DNA of 64,000 nt from Chaenocephalus aceratus. Its lineage: Eukaryota; Chordata; Actinopteri; Perciformes; Channichthyidae. This document shows positions 53,568 to 63,955 of this stretch, in pieces (position 1 is the stretch's first letter; the number at the start of each line of letters is the position of its first letter). The notes under the pieces were generated by a model, which saw nothing but the letters and a program-made list of their open reading frames with translations, was not told where the DNA came from and made no database searches. A program made the translations under genes and the position numbers. Location of the stretch: NCBI GenBank assembly GCA_023974075.1, contig CM043801.1:27755736-27819735 (forward strand), given 5' to 3'.

Positions 53568-56500
53568 GTAAGAGGAACACATTTCTGATCATTAGATGCA
53601 CTAAAGCCATCCGCTGACCTTTTGATCACGGAGTCGGCTGTTTTATTTTAGAAATGAAATGTGATCATTGCACAGACATGTTGAGAGCTTCACACAGTGG
53701 ATATTTTGATCTAACAGATATGGATCCAGCCAAAACCACAGTTGAGGATCTGATGATGAGGATTTGCCATCTTGAAAGTGTTGGTAATTCCAAAGGAGTC
53801 TGTCTCTACACCATCGATGGGATGCCCTTGACAGATGACCCCTTCTTCAACACATGTTAGTAAACCTGAACAACTTTTTACAATACGTGTAGCTGGTTGA
53901 TAACGTTTGTTTGGCAAGATTTTAGTTTTTTAGCATTACTGATACAGTTCTGTGTTTAATCTACATAAGTCCTGAATACATCTGTAATGTTGAACCTTGA
54001 CTCTGCAATTAGTTTTGGTTTTCCAGCACACATCTTTGCTGTTTTGGTTAAAGCATGCCACTGTTTTCAGAGGAAAAGCTGTAAAAGAACAGTTGTACAT
54101 TTCACAGCTCATTCCAACTAACGTAGTGAAACATAAACAAATTGAAGAGACCAAAAACAGCTTATGAGCGTGTGCTTGACTTGATCAATTCCGCAGCGTG
54201 TTACTTCACTCTTCAGCTGGGATCTGACCTGCTGCTTCACATCAGAGCTTCTTTTCTCCATGAGACGGATCAGCTCAGTGAACGTCTTCTCACTGTCCTC
54301 CACTGCTTTATCAGCAGAGCCTTTGACGGCCTCCGCCTCCTGCTGAAGCAGCTTCACCTCCTTCTCTCTGTCCTGGATTCTCTGCTGGATGTTTTGTCGA
54401 CTCCCCTCCAGCTCTCTCTGCCTCTCAGTCCTCTCTGCTGCAGCTGCTGACACCGTGTCGTGGCCTTTGTGTTCGTCCACAGAGCAGAGATAACAGATAC
54501 ACTGCTGATCAGTGCGGCAGAACATCTTCTCCTGGAGCTTCTTGGAGGGCTCCACCAGCTTGAATGTTTTCAATGGAGCTACGTCATAATGAGGCTGGAG
54601 GTGTTTGTCACAATAAGAGGCCAAACACATAAGGCAGGACTTACAGGCTCTGTTTTCTCCCTGTGCAGACATCACAGGCCACATCTTCAGCTCCAGCATA
54701 GCAGTGATCATAGAACATTATACAGAAACAACTTCACCATGTCAGTTGTTTTTTCATCCCAAGGGTCCTTGAAAGACAGACATATTGAAAATGGAGCTGT
54801 GATGTATGCCATGTTTACACCAAAGGAAAACCTGAAACAGTTTCCTCAAACACCAAAGCGAGAGGTTGTTGAAACCTATGGAAGCAATATGGTTCGATGC
54901 CACATCATGCTCAAGGTGCGTCTAAACTTAATTGGTGATTATAATCAACTATTGATTAAATAAACACTGAGATGGTATTTGTCATAATTATTGTACAGGC
55001 TGATCATGTTTGATTTATAGCTTTGCTTTTAAAAATAAAACTCACTGACTATATTATACCCATTCTTTTAATAACATTTACAGAATTTATACTTGAACGT
55101 TTTTTTTACATATGTTTATCTACACAACCCTTTCAATATTAATTTAAGAACCTGTATGTATTTTGAAACCTACTTAACCTACAGTTTAAATACTTTGGAA
55201 TTAGTTTAAGTTAATGCAAAATTGCAATGAATATTTTATGGGGAAAAACCAAGTCTGTTGTTAATAATTTGTACTTTCATACAGGGAGACTTTGAGTTGA
55301 AGGTGAAGTTGGCAAGTGACACAATAACAAATCTGATACTCAAGCTGGCAAATAAAATGGAATCCCAGCACATGTCCTTCATTACAAGTAACTAACTAAT
55401 CATTACACCAATGCTGATTTTATGGCTTAAATAGTGGTTATTCTACGTTCTTTGTCGACAGTCAGATTAATGTCTCTCCTGTACAGAGGTCGACGTGGTG
55501 GTGACACTCTGGAGAGTTGTGGGATCTCTGAAGGGTCAACCGTTAACTTCTCGTTGTCCTCATTTCCTGACGAGACGTCATACGACGAGACTTTCTTCAT
55601 TTATGATTTTTGCCTTCAATCCCACAAACCCAGAAAGGAATCAGTGTGTTCTTGTCTTCAGTGTATGCTGTTGTAAGTTTCATTTCACGATACACACTCC
55701 ATCTGGTGCATGTTCTTGTTAATGTCATCTGATGTCCTTATCAAATAAAATTAACTAGCTAACACTAGCATGAAAAATTCACAAATGACTACAAAAGGTA
55801 ATTAAAGTCCAATCTAGCAATAAAGCTGTGAATTTAATCATACTTTTAACATTTTAGTTTTCCTTTTTAGAAACATAATTATAAGACGAAGCAACTGCAG
55901 AAACTGATTGCCTAATACGGAAACTGACTGGATGTCACCCTCTCGCCCAAAGTCTGCATCAGTTGTTCTGCAGGAATGAAAGACTAACCAGGAACCAGAA
56001 GGTAAACGATATCAGTGATGTAAAACACATTGGTTTTTGAAAAGACATTTCCTATTGGAAAATTTTTCTACAAAAAACAAAGTCTGTTTACTTTCGTTAT
56101 ATTTTCACAGCAGCAGGTGTCACTTAAATAATCTGCATTGTTTAAGAAAATATGTTTTCCTGTAATTAGCTCACAGACATTTTTACCATTGCCAATTTGT
56201 TCAGACATACTTGTTCCTGTGTTGTAGATTGCAGTGGTAGAAGGCTTGTACCTCCTCTTCAGAGAGCTACTTCCTCAGCCTGGAAGACCACAAGGAGAGA
56301 GACTCATTAAGGACCTGGATGTCTTTGAGAACTCTCTGTACTGCTGGGCACATCTCCTATCAGAAGCAAAGGTATGAGGATAGTGAGGCTTGACCAATAT
56401 GGCTCCTGGTGTTAAATATATTATTTTTAATGAAATCTGTCCAGAAGTGACAGTCTTTTTTGTGGTAATAAATATCAACTTTTTCTGAGAGTTGCCATTC

Positions 56501-59500
56501 ATGTTGATGAAATGCAGGATGTATTTTCCGATTTGATGGTTGAAAAACTTAAGTAATTGTCACCTTGCCTTATTTTGACAGAAACAATCAGGATACCCTG
56601 AGAACTTTGCACCAATCACTCTGACGTCTGAAGATGGCAGCCGCTTCTCTGAACTAGTCAGAGTACCTGGAGTACCCGGAGCCTACGAACGATCTTATGT
56701 TCGGCAGAAAATCCAAGGTAAAACTGAATCGTCGTAAACATTCTCATACATAATATTTGTTAACAAGATGCCCATCATACTGTACATGTATAAAATAGAG
56801 CAGAACTTAAATACACAAAGCAACTCTGTCCGTTGCTGATCCGGTCCCCTGTTTTAGTTTTTGACAACATTCAGCATTACTATATCCAAACTGCTATTGT
56901 TTTACAGAAAATGGTAAATGGCAACATTTTGCAGGCCCTTCTGAATCCTGACACACGCAGTGAAGAAAGCCCCAATGAGTTGATTAAATGAAAAGCTATT
57001 CGAACTTAATGCCGTTGGAGCCTAACATCATACCTTCTAAGGGTGACTTGTTTTTAACATGGCATGGACATACAAAATATAAAGAACATTCAGCATTGGC
57101 ATGTATACAAACTAACACATTTGTCAAATAAATGTGTTTGTTTTATTGGCAAATGGTGCTACCAGCTACAATTCCTTTTCTAACCTTTCCTTTAGATGGA
57201 GAGCAAATTCCTAATTGCACTGAAAAGGTTTTGCAAAAGAAGTCGGTGAAGAGAGCCTTTGACATTGAGAGAGTTCTGCTCAGTCTGCCTCCATCCATCA
57301 GGACCTACCCTCTTTGGATTCACCCTGACAAGACGGCTGTACCGAAGTATGGATCATCAGTTACTCTGTACACCTTTTTTTCATATTGACTTCTGTTTTT
57401 TTGAAAAACGCCTTGTTTTTTACTAACCTGTACACTTTAAATGAAAGCTTTAAGATCAACAATGAGAAGACTTTTGGAAGTATGGTGCAAGAATTAAAAT
57501 CTCCCGACCATCAATACCTCAATGTGACCCCACCTCTGCGATTGAAGGATCTAGGACTGTGTGAAGGACGCCTTGTTCTACTGAGTGAAGGTACTCCATC
57601 ACAATGTGCATTGGTCATTTCTGACTGCACATATACTGTATGTTCTTAAATGGTAATTTCACCAAAGATATTTGTATTAACTTACAGCAACAATTCACAT
57701 TAATCAACATTTAAATTGTATCTTTTATTTAAACTACATACATCAGTGTTTCCCCTATATACAAATAGCAAACACATATTTTTCGATTGTTTATGTGGAT
57801 TTGTAGTATTTGTGTTACTGTATGTTCAATAAAGGTGGATTTTGCTAAATCTTGAGACATTGCCACTGTATGTAGTCTAGGCACATATTGGCGGGGCGCA
57901 CTTCGCACGCGCGCACACACAAACTTCCACGCTCTCTGCGATCACATTTTGCCTTAGCACCGCTGCTATGACTCCATCCTAGGGGAAACACTACATAAAT
58001 TACAAAAGTAGACGAAATGTCTGACAGCAGCAGTTACTTTAAATGTACTTACTGTTGTGCCCATTTATGTTTGTTTGTTTGTTTGTTTTGGACACTGGAA
58101 GGCATAATGGGGCACAGGGTATTTAAGTGACCTCACCGGCTACTCACACTGTTTTTGGTTTAAATAAATGGTATTGCAAGCTAGGGATGGGAACGATTAT
58201 TCGAATATTCGAAATTGTTCAGGTATTTGAATAATTATTCATGTATTCGAATATGAGTTATGAATTTTTTTATTTATTTTTTATTTTATTTATTTTTTGG
58301 GAGTGATGCCTAAGATCATTACATATTATCAAATTGAATAATTTCAATGTATGGCATGACAGTGCCATAGCTAAATGTGTTAGGTGACGTCTAAAGGTGT
58401 GTTTTACTCCGCTCACCGGTCCCTCACAGCGGGCAGAGCTGCAGGTGCTGATCTCTCTCTCGCGTCTGGTTATACTTCACTCAGGTTTATGTCCAAATCC
58501 ATCAGATCTAGCTAGTTCTAGCCAATGATATGGCTGCTGCCCCTTCCTACACGCAGATCACGCAGACTCAAACCTCATCTTAGGCCCAAATGCGGCGCAA
58601 ATGAGCTCCGCAGCCGTTGCGAGGTTCCGGCGCTAACAGTTCATGAGCGTGCTCCCCTGCCCCTGTCAACACTCGCGACACATGAGTGGCCAGCCTAAAC
58701 AACAATAAGCGCTGCTTGGCAACCGTGTGTGGCGGCAAAGTACATAGACATTTTGACTGGAGAGATTTAGTTTTGCCGGTATTCAACATATTTTACCAGT
58801 CATAGTCCGGTAATTATTTACACTCTAAGAAGAGTCCTACACAACAGACATGGAGGAAAAGGAGTAATGTGTGGAAATATTTCAACCAGGTTAGTGAGTG
58901 CGGTGTAGAGGTCAAACTATGCCAAATTAAACTTATATACATGCTATACCTTGCTATACCCGCAACTTCCGTTCCAGCTGAGAGGGTCTTCTCTACAGCT
59001 GGGCTGATTGTGAATTGCCTCCACACATGAAAGCTGTAGGCCTATAGCTGTCAAACTGTGATCACCAGTTCAATACATTTGACATTTGATTTTTTTTTTT
59101 ATAGGATATGTACATTTTGGTTAACCGTTTTTTGGGGGGTCGAATATACATTTGCTTTCAAATTCCCATCCCTATTGCAAGCAATAACTGGTCATTGGAG
59201 AGCGCACGCGTCTAACTAGAAATCACAGTTTAGCAATCTCTCTGTGATATTGAGTGTCAACAGTCAAAACATAATCATTAAAAATATGGTGCATTATTTG
59301 TAAACATAAGGCCGTGCAGAAACAAATGTTGTTATGCCTTTATTCTTGACCATTCTGAAAGGGACTTCCCTAGTTAATTTTTAGGATGCTTTCTAATGAA
59401 CATTGTTTTATTTCCTCTCTTTGTCAGACAACATTGGCGTGAGTGTGAATGTGGGCAAAGCTTGCCCTGCAACTATCAACGTTCTTGATTGTTTGGTTGG

Positions 59501-62500
59501 CAAATGCACAACACTGGATGTGAATGAGCTGGCAGCCAGGTAAGCACCTGTTACTCTGTATTCACCTTTCCCAGGCTCCAGGAAGCACTCCAAAATAATA
59601 TATTTTTCTTTATGGCTGGAATTGGATGAATTGGGAACCTAAGTTATTGTGTTGGTTGACTTTTAAGGGATGGTTGGATAGACAGACACAACCAATAAAG
59701 AGACATTCAGTGAATTACAATTTGTTGTGTCAATATTTTTGGTAAATAACAGCATGAGCATGACATTTTTTGACATTGAACACAGGACTGGTGACCATGG
59801 TGATGGCCGGATATTTGTCACAACCAGAACTCCAAAAGAGGCTATACTGGTAACTTTGTCTGTCTCTCCTTTGAACGTTTCTTTTAAAGACGTGGGACTG
59901 ACGGGGCTGTACACATTCACAATATGATTCTCTTGACTTGAATGTTCATTAGGTGCTGATAGACACAAGCTCCTCCATGGAGGAAGAGTGCTATGCAAGT
60001 GCAGAAATACAGAAGATCCACGCTGTGAAAGAGCTCTTTGACAACTTCGCTACGAGGACCATGGCTTATGATTTTTGTCACATCATCGGTCTTGTGAAGT
60101 TCGACTCCCTGGTGAAAACTCTTCACACATTCACAGAAAATCTGGAAACGTTCAAGGTAAAGTCAGTGTATCCGTTTTGGATTTGTCTTAATTTAAGAAC
60201 AGTTTATGTCGGATTGTAAAGCCGTGATAAACCTCTTTTTTCCATTTGTAGGAACACATGCGTAACATTGAAGCAAGTGGATGCACTCTGCTCTACGACG
60301 CTCTGCGACGGGGGGCGTCTGAGCTGGAAAAGGTCAAGACGAGGTTTCCGGATTGTAGACTCCGCATCATGTGTCTTACTGATGGAAATGATTCTGGGTA
60401 AACTACTTCCTCTAATCATGCTATAGTATCATGTTCATACTTCACCTGTAACTATGTGCAAGAAGACAATTATAATGTCATAAGTAACAATGACAAATAA
60501 GTTATAACAGATCATTTAACTTTTAGCTGAAATCTCAATTTAATTCTTTCTTACTTTCCATAGATCCTGCATGGAGCCAGATGCAGTTACAGCCAAACTG
60601 CTGAAATCTAACATCGTTGTTGACTCAATCCTTCTTGGAAATGTGGAGAATAACATGCTGCATGGAATCAGCAATGCAACAGGTAAGGCCTCTTTTGAAA
60701 GACAGTTATGTCAATAAGATCCCGGTGATGAATATAGCGCTTTTTTATTTTTTTTAAATAAATGCATATTTACTGCTTTACAGCCAGACATAAACTGACA
60801 TTTAAGAATTTGCGTCTGTGTTTTACAAGGCAAAATTACCCTTCAGTGTTTTAGTAAGAAAACAAAAGCAGATCTTGTAACTCAGAAATCTGTTTTGAGG
60901 AACATGGATATGTACTCTAACTCTAAATAGATCTCTATTCAGTCCCACCTCACTTCCCCATTGCCTCCAGGTGGTTGCTGCTTCAAACCAAAGACAACCA
61001 AAGACGGTCTGAAGCTCTTTGAGATTGAGACGGTTCTGTCATTGGAGCAGAGGAAACTCAAGGAAACACTTGACCCCTCTTCCATCAGCAAGGTTAGATA
61101 TTATAGGTCGTAAAACATTACTTTTTCACACAGACATACTGTTTTGACTTGGTTTCTAAATGTACCTTTTATTGGTTTATTTTATAGCATTGCCTGACAC
61201 AATTCTTTGCTACTCGTGGGTATGACGAATGTCCAGAGACATCCTTGCCAAGTCAGATCAACAGCAAAGTGACAGCGACTCAGAGGTGAGGGATATACAC
61301 ATCAGTTTGACAGAGGCTGATAATGACCTGGTTTAAAAAGGTTACTTTGCTATCCATCTTCTGATGACCAACTGAGCATTCAAAGAATACCGCATAATCA
61401 TATTCCATTTGTAGTGCTCTCAAAAAGAAGATTAAGGAGTCCTGGAAGAAGACGCTTTTGGAGAAGGACAAGCGTGTGCTGGAGGAGCTGAAGAGCCTGC
61501 ACTGTAACCCTCATCCCTTCTTCAGAGTCTTCCCATCAGAGTCAGACTTCAGTAAGTGGCTTCAAGGTTATGCATCTTCTTTTTCTGGGCATATTTATTA
61601 GTTTTGTTATACAGGCTGTACAGTATAAGGAAATGAAACACAATAGACAGTAAATCTTCAGTTTTTGTATTCATGCTAATACATTATTTTTTTAAATAGC
61701 AACAAGCTCGAAATGTGTTCTTATCTTCTCAGTGTTCTGGAGGATTCTCATGCAGGGCCCTCCTGACACACCGTATAAGAAAGGCGTGTTTGAGCTGTAC
61801 TGCCAGTTTGGTCCTGACTACCCAGCCAAGCCGCCACTCGTCCGCTTTGTCACACCCGTATCCTGCAAACATGCAAATAACTGAGCATTAAGAAAAAAGA
61901 AATCTCATATGTAGTTAGATGTTGCATGATCGTTGTTTGTCACTAATAAAGTAGTTTATCAGTTAGAAATATACTTGTGTTTCTTAACATGATGACAGGT
62001 GTACCACTGCAATGTCAACAGTGTGGGTCGCATCTGCCACAACATATTTGACCGCAACTACAACGCCCACATCACCATGAGAGAGATCCTAGAAGCTGTG
62101 TACGGACTGCTGATCAGCCCTGAGCCTGAGGACCCACTGGACAGGTGACCTGCATATGTTCTGTATGGTGGAAATGTTTAGCTTATTTCAAAAGTCCAAA
62201 TGTTTGAGTAATTTATTTTTTATGGAAGAAAGGGCATTTTTTGTTGTCAGAATAGTCTCAGCACAAAACACATTTTTCCATAACGAACTCAACAGCAGTT
62301 TGTCTATTATTCAGGATACAAACAATTGATATGAAGCAAGATAATAACTGGTGCAGCTGCTCTTCTCATTCTGTGAGATGGAACAGGAAATCAGGGACAA
62401 GAAATGTAGGTTTACAAAAACATAACCGGTAAATTGAAAACCTTCTTTCTTTACAGTAGCTCTTTGAAAATATACTGCCATCTGAATGCTTTGTTTTTTT

Positions 62501-63212
62501 CTGGGAGTTTAGGTCAGAAAAGGTGTTCATTAACTTTAAAATATCACGTATTTGACTGATGCTGAGTTTCTTTTTTACTTTTGAAGCATTTTGGCTGAAG
62601 AATTCCTGACGAGCCGGGAGACCTATCAACGAGAAGCTGAGAAACACACAGAGAAAACTGCAGGAAAGTCCATGGATGACATGGACAAAGTAAATGGGCA
62701 CCCACATATTTACAGTGGATACGTTTTTTACATTTTGACCTTAACATATGTTTTTTATTTGTTCACTTTTTATTAAAAGAACCTGGTGGAGCCCGTTCCA
62801 CAGTTCATACCCCAACATCTGATCTGTCCACTCACCAAGAAGATGTTTGTTGATCCTGTGAAAACGGCGTATGGCACAGTGTATGAACGCAAGGCCATTG
62901 AAGAACATCTGAAGAAGTACGTTAACTTTCCCTGTCTGGTAAATAACTGATGGCTGTTTAGGAAACAGCTAGAAATCCCCTTCATTTGATCTATTTAAAC
63001 TAGGGCTGTCAGCCTTCAGACGTCAACGCTTGTAATTAATCCTGAAACCTTGAACGCCTTGAAAATGTTTTTTTACTTTTGATTTATTTTGCAGACACCA
63101 TTACGATCCGTTGGCGGGCCCAGGAAATGAGCTTGAAATGAACAACATTAGAGCGGACCAGGACATGAAGAAAAGGGTGATGGATCATCGCTCTCGGCAA
63201 ATTAGGTTCTAG
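52979..63212 (+). CDS. SAM-UBL-VWA-E2(UBC)-U-box fusion protein; two frame breaks as sequenced
   Basis: The 24 coding exons are 52979-53108, 53406-53567, 53652-53855, 54764-54915, 55285-55387, 55462-55672, 55871-56001, 56228-56371, 56582-56717, 57196-57346, 57448-57590, 59428-59539, 59786-59849, 59953-60156, 60252-60397, 60564-60682, 60971-61092, 61188-61285, 61415-61551, 61733-61857, 61999-62144, 62587-62689, 62780-62916 and 63095-63212. They sum to 3298 bases; adding the two apparently missing bases gives exactly 1100 codons. Approximate domains by residue: SAM 1-65, ubiquitin-like 217-290, VWA 612-790, E2 860-985 with candidate catalytic Cys945, U-box 1025-1090. The predicted role is cytosolic ubiquitin transfer combining carrier and ligase modules. 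I know no named vertebrate gene with this order. The start is the ATG that opens the SAM domain. Breaks lie near 55607 and 55914, so the copy is either damaged or carries sequence errors. Confidence 0.85.
53652..54915 (+). CDS. Exons 3-4 of the E2/U-box gene: unassigned N-terminal module
   Basis: Exons 53652-53855 and 54764-54915 join through a split Trp codon (T|GG) to give FFNTWSLKDRHIENG. A CDHC pair (KCDHCTDM) suggests a possible metal site, but no partner cysteines are obvious. TVEDLMMRICHLESVG ... VCLYTIDGMPLTDD has the spacing of a beta-grasp fold and might be another degenerate ubiquitin-like unit. The intron between them holds a TRIM-family fragment on the opposite strand. Confidence 0.65.
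54118..54720 (-). pseudogene. finTRIM/TRIM-like fragment (B-box and coiled coil) inside an intron
   Basis: Read on the minus strand, the segment encodes ACKSCLMCLASYCDKHLQ (B-box 1 end), FCRTDQQCICYLCSVDEHKG (B-box 2) and a long Gln/Glu-rich coiled coil (ERTERQRELEGSRQNIQ onward to RSQLKSEVTR). This is the middle of fish TRIM proteins. A frame break separates the first B-box cysteines (ACDVCTGRK) from the rest. The CxxH start of B-box 2 is missing. No RING or B30.2 is attached, and homology stops after KSEVTR. It is a decayed fragment of an E3 ligase inserted antisense in intron 3 of the E2/U-box gene. Confidence 0.85.
55285..56001 (+). CDS. Ubiquitin-like domain exons and adjacent helical region, containing both frame breaks
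   Basis: Exons 55285-55387, 55462-55672 and 55871-56001. FELKVKLASDTITNLILKLA followed by GGDTLESCGISEGSTVNFSL parallels ubiquitin's SDTIENVKAKI and TLSDYNIQKESTLHLVL, so this is a ubiquitin-like (UBL) fold. In exon 6 the frame runs to YDETFFIYDF and then meets a stop. One base further along, SIPQTQKGISVFLSSVYAV continues to a good donor (GTT|GTAAGT). In exon 7 QLQKLIA is followed by TAA, while the shifted frame gives RKLTGCHPLAQSLHQLFC. Each exon is one base short of the length that splice phases require. Confidence 0.75.
56228..57590 (+). CDS. Central linker exons of the E2/U-box gene
   Basis: Exons 56228-56371, 56582-56717, 57196-57346 and 57448-57590 are open in consistent phase. They encode a mostly helical stretch (IAVVEGLYLLFRELLPQP ... 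LDVFENSLYCWAHLLSEAK), a loop rich in Gly/Pro, and a segment ending FKINNEKTFGSMVQELKS ... LKDLGLCEGRLVLLSE. That last segment again looks like a compact beta-grasp unit, but is not assignable by eye. Confidence 0.7.
58182..59174 (+). mobile_element. Internally deleted hAT transposon keeping BED-like and dimerisation-region fragments
   Basis: The ends are TAGGGATGGGAA and TTCCCATCCCTA, with an exact 8-bp target duplication TTGCAAGC at 58174-58181 and 59175-59182. Inside, the plus strand encodes a piece like RKRSNVWKYF (start of a BED zinc finger). It is soon followed by LAIPATSVPAERVFSTAG, the hallmark of the hAT C-terminal dimerisation region. The transposase core between them is deleted. The element lies in the intron between the 57448-57590 and 59428-59539 exons. 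Confidence 0.88.
59786..60682 (+). CDS. VWA-domain exons of the E2/U-box gene
   Basis: Exons 59786-59849, 59953-60156, 60252-60397 and 60564-60682. The metal-ion-dependent adhesion site is complete: DTSSS (Asp619, Ser621, Ser623 in the reconstructed numbering), the Thr of SGCTLLYDA (Thr695) and the Asp of LTDGND (Asp727). This is an intracellular type VWA resembling those in copine or proteasome/ligase-associated proteins, likely a Mg2+-dependent protein-binding module. The preceding exon 59428-59539 gives the linker. RTGDHGDGRIFVTTR leads into the first beta-strand. Confidence 0.85.
60971..62144 (+). CDS. Ubiquitin-conjugating (E2, UBC fold) exons
   Basis: Exons 60971-61092 and 61188-61285 encode the linker. 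Exons 61415-61551, 61733-61857 and 61999-62144 encode the UBC fold. Helix 1 is the Lys/Glu-rich KRVLEELKSLHCNPHPFFRV. The core strand pattern MFWRILMQGPPDTPYKKGVF and DYPAKPPLVRFVTP is canonical. The usual HPN motif is HCN (935-937), keeping His and the catalytic Asn. The candidate acceptor cysteine is in GRICHNIF (Cys945), at the right distance. HITMREILEAVYGLLISPEP then matches the standard C-terminal helix region (LLxxPxPxDPL). Confidence 0.88.
62587..63212 (+). CDS. U-box (E3) C-terminal exons
   Basis: Exons 62587-62689, 62780-62916 and 63095-63212. After a Glu/Lys helix (SRETYQREAEKHTEKTAGK) the sequence IPQHLICPLTKKMFVDPVKT, AYGTVYERKAIEEHLKK and DPLAGPGNELEMNNIRADQD follows the U-box plan. 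That plan is P..F.CPI....M.DPV....G.TYER.AI..WL, then DP..... L...L.PN..L...I. The protein ends MDHRSRQIRF with TAG at 63210-63212. U-boxes bind E2 enzymes, so this one is placed to work with the E2 in the same chain or with a partner. Confidence 0.85.
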
Positions 63213-63618
63213 GTTACAATAGTGTACCTCAAGTCAAGTTCACATATAAAAGGAACCCAGTTACTTTCTTTTTATCGATAGTTCCTTTTTGGCGCTTTAT
63301 TCATCCTGTTTATTGGGAAAGTTTGCATTTTATATCACTCCCTTCCTGACATCACTTTTCAAATTGTTTTTATGTGTGTTTGGGGTTAACTTTTGATTGT
63401 ACAATGTCCTTTTTATTGCTGTCCTTTTTTCACAGTTTTATTACTAAACTTTGTCTCTAAAAAGCATGTTATAAAGTATATTTAATTCAGTTCATTGCAT
63501 TTGTCTTACTATTGATAGAAGAATAATCAAGTTGTCATCGTGCACTTAAAAGTTTTGAAAAAATTGATTATTGTCTGAATTTGTCTGAATTTTGAGCCTT
63601 TAGTTTGACATGCCTTCC
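63213..63618 (+). other. 3' UTR of the E2/U-box gene
   Basis: Sequence after the stop is AT-rich with no canonical AATAAA before the ccdc24-like duplicate. TATAAA near 63470 is the only weak candidate signal. Confidence 0.4.
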
Positions 63619-63619
63619 A

Positions 63620-63955
63620 TAGACAATCGCCACCTCCTTGAGGACATCACCCAACAACAAAACCTTGTAGCCATAAGCATTCATCCAGCATCTATACGGA
63701 AAACAAACAGTTAATTACTGCCCCCAAAATACCACTTGAGGGCGCCACAAGTCAGACACAAAGTGTTCAAGAGACACAGACAGCTGGATATAATCAACAA
63801 GTTTTTCCATGCAGTCCCTCCAACAAGGGTGTCAACGTAAAGATGGTCTGTGAAAGTTATATATCTGAATATATTTACACAGTAAGACATCAGACTCACA
63901 ATTATATTTGGTAGCGTGATTCCTTGTCGGTTGCATACATTGATTTACTTTTCAC
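63620..63955 (+). pseudogene. Duplicated fragment of the ccdc24 last exon and 3' UTR
   Basis: The segment matches 50225-50605 in order: GACATCACCCAACAACAAAA, GTAGCCATAAGCATTCA, ATACGGAAAA, CCCCCAAAATACCACTTGAG, ACAAGTCAG, CAGTCCCTCCAA, GTGTCAACGTAAAGATGGTC, then the 3' UTR words GACATCAGACTCA and AATTATATTTGGTAGC. It carries an extra ~35-bp segment and frame breaks (a TAA soon after ATACGGAAAAC), so it does not encode protein. It shows that a duplication spanned this side of the E2/U-box locus. Confidence 0.9.
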
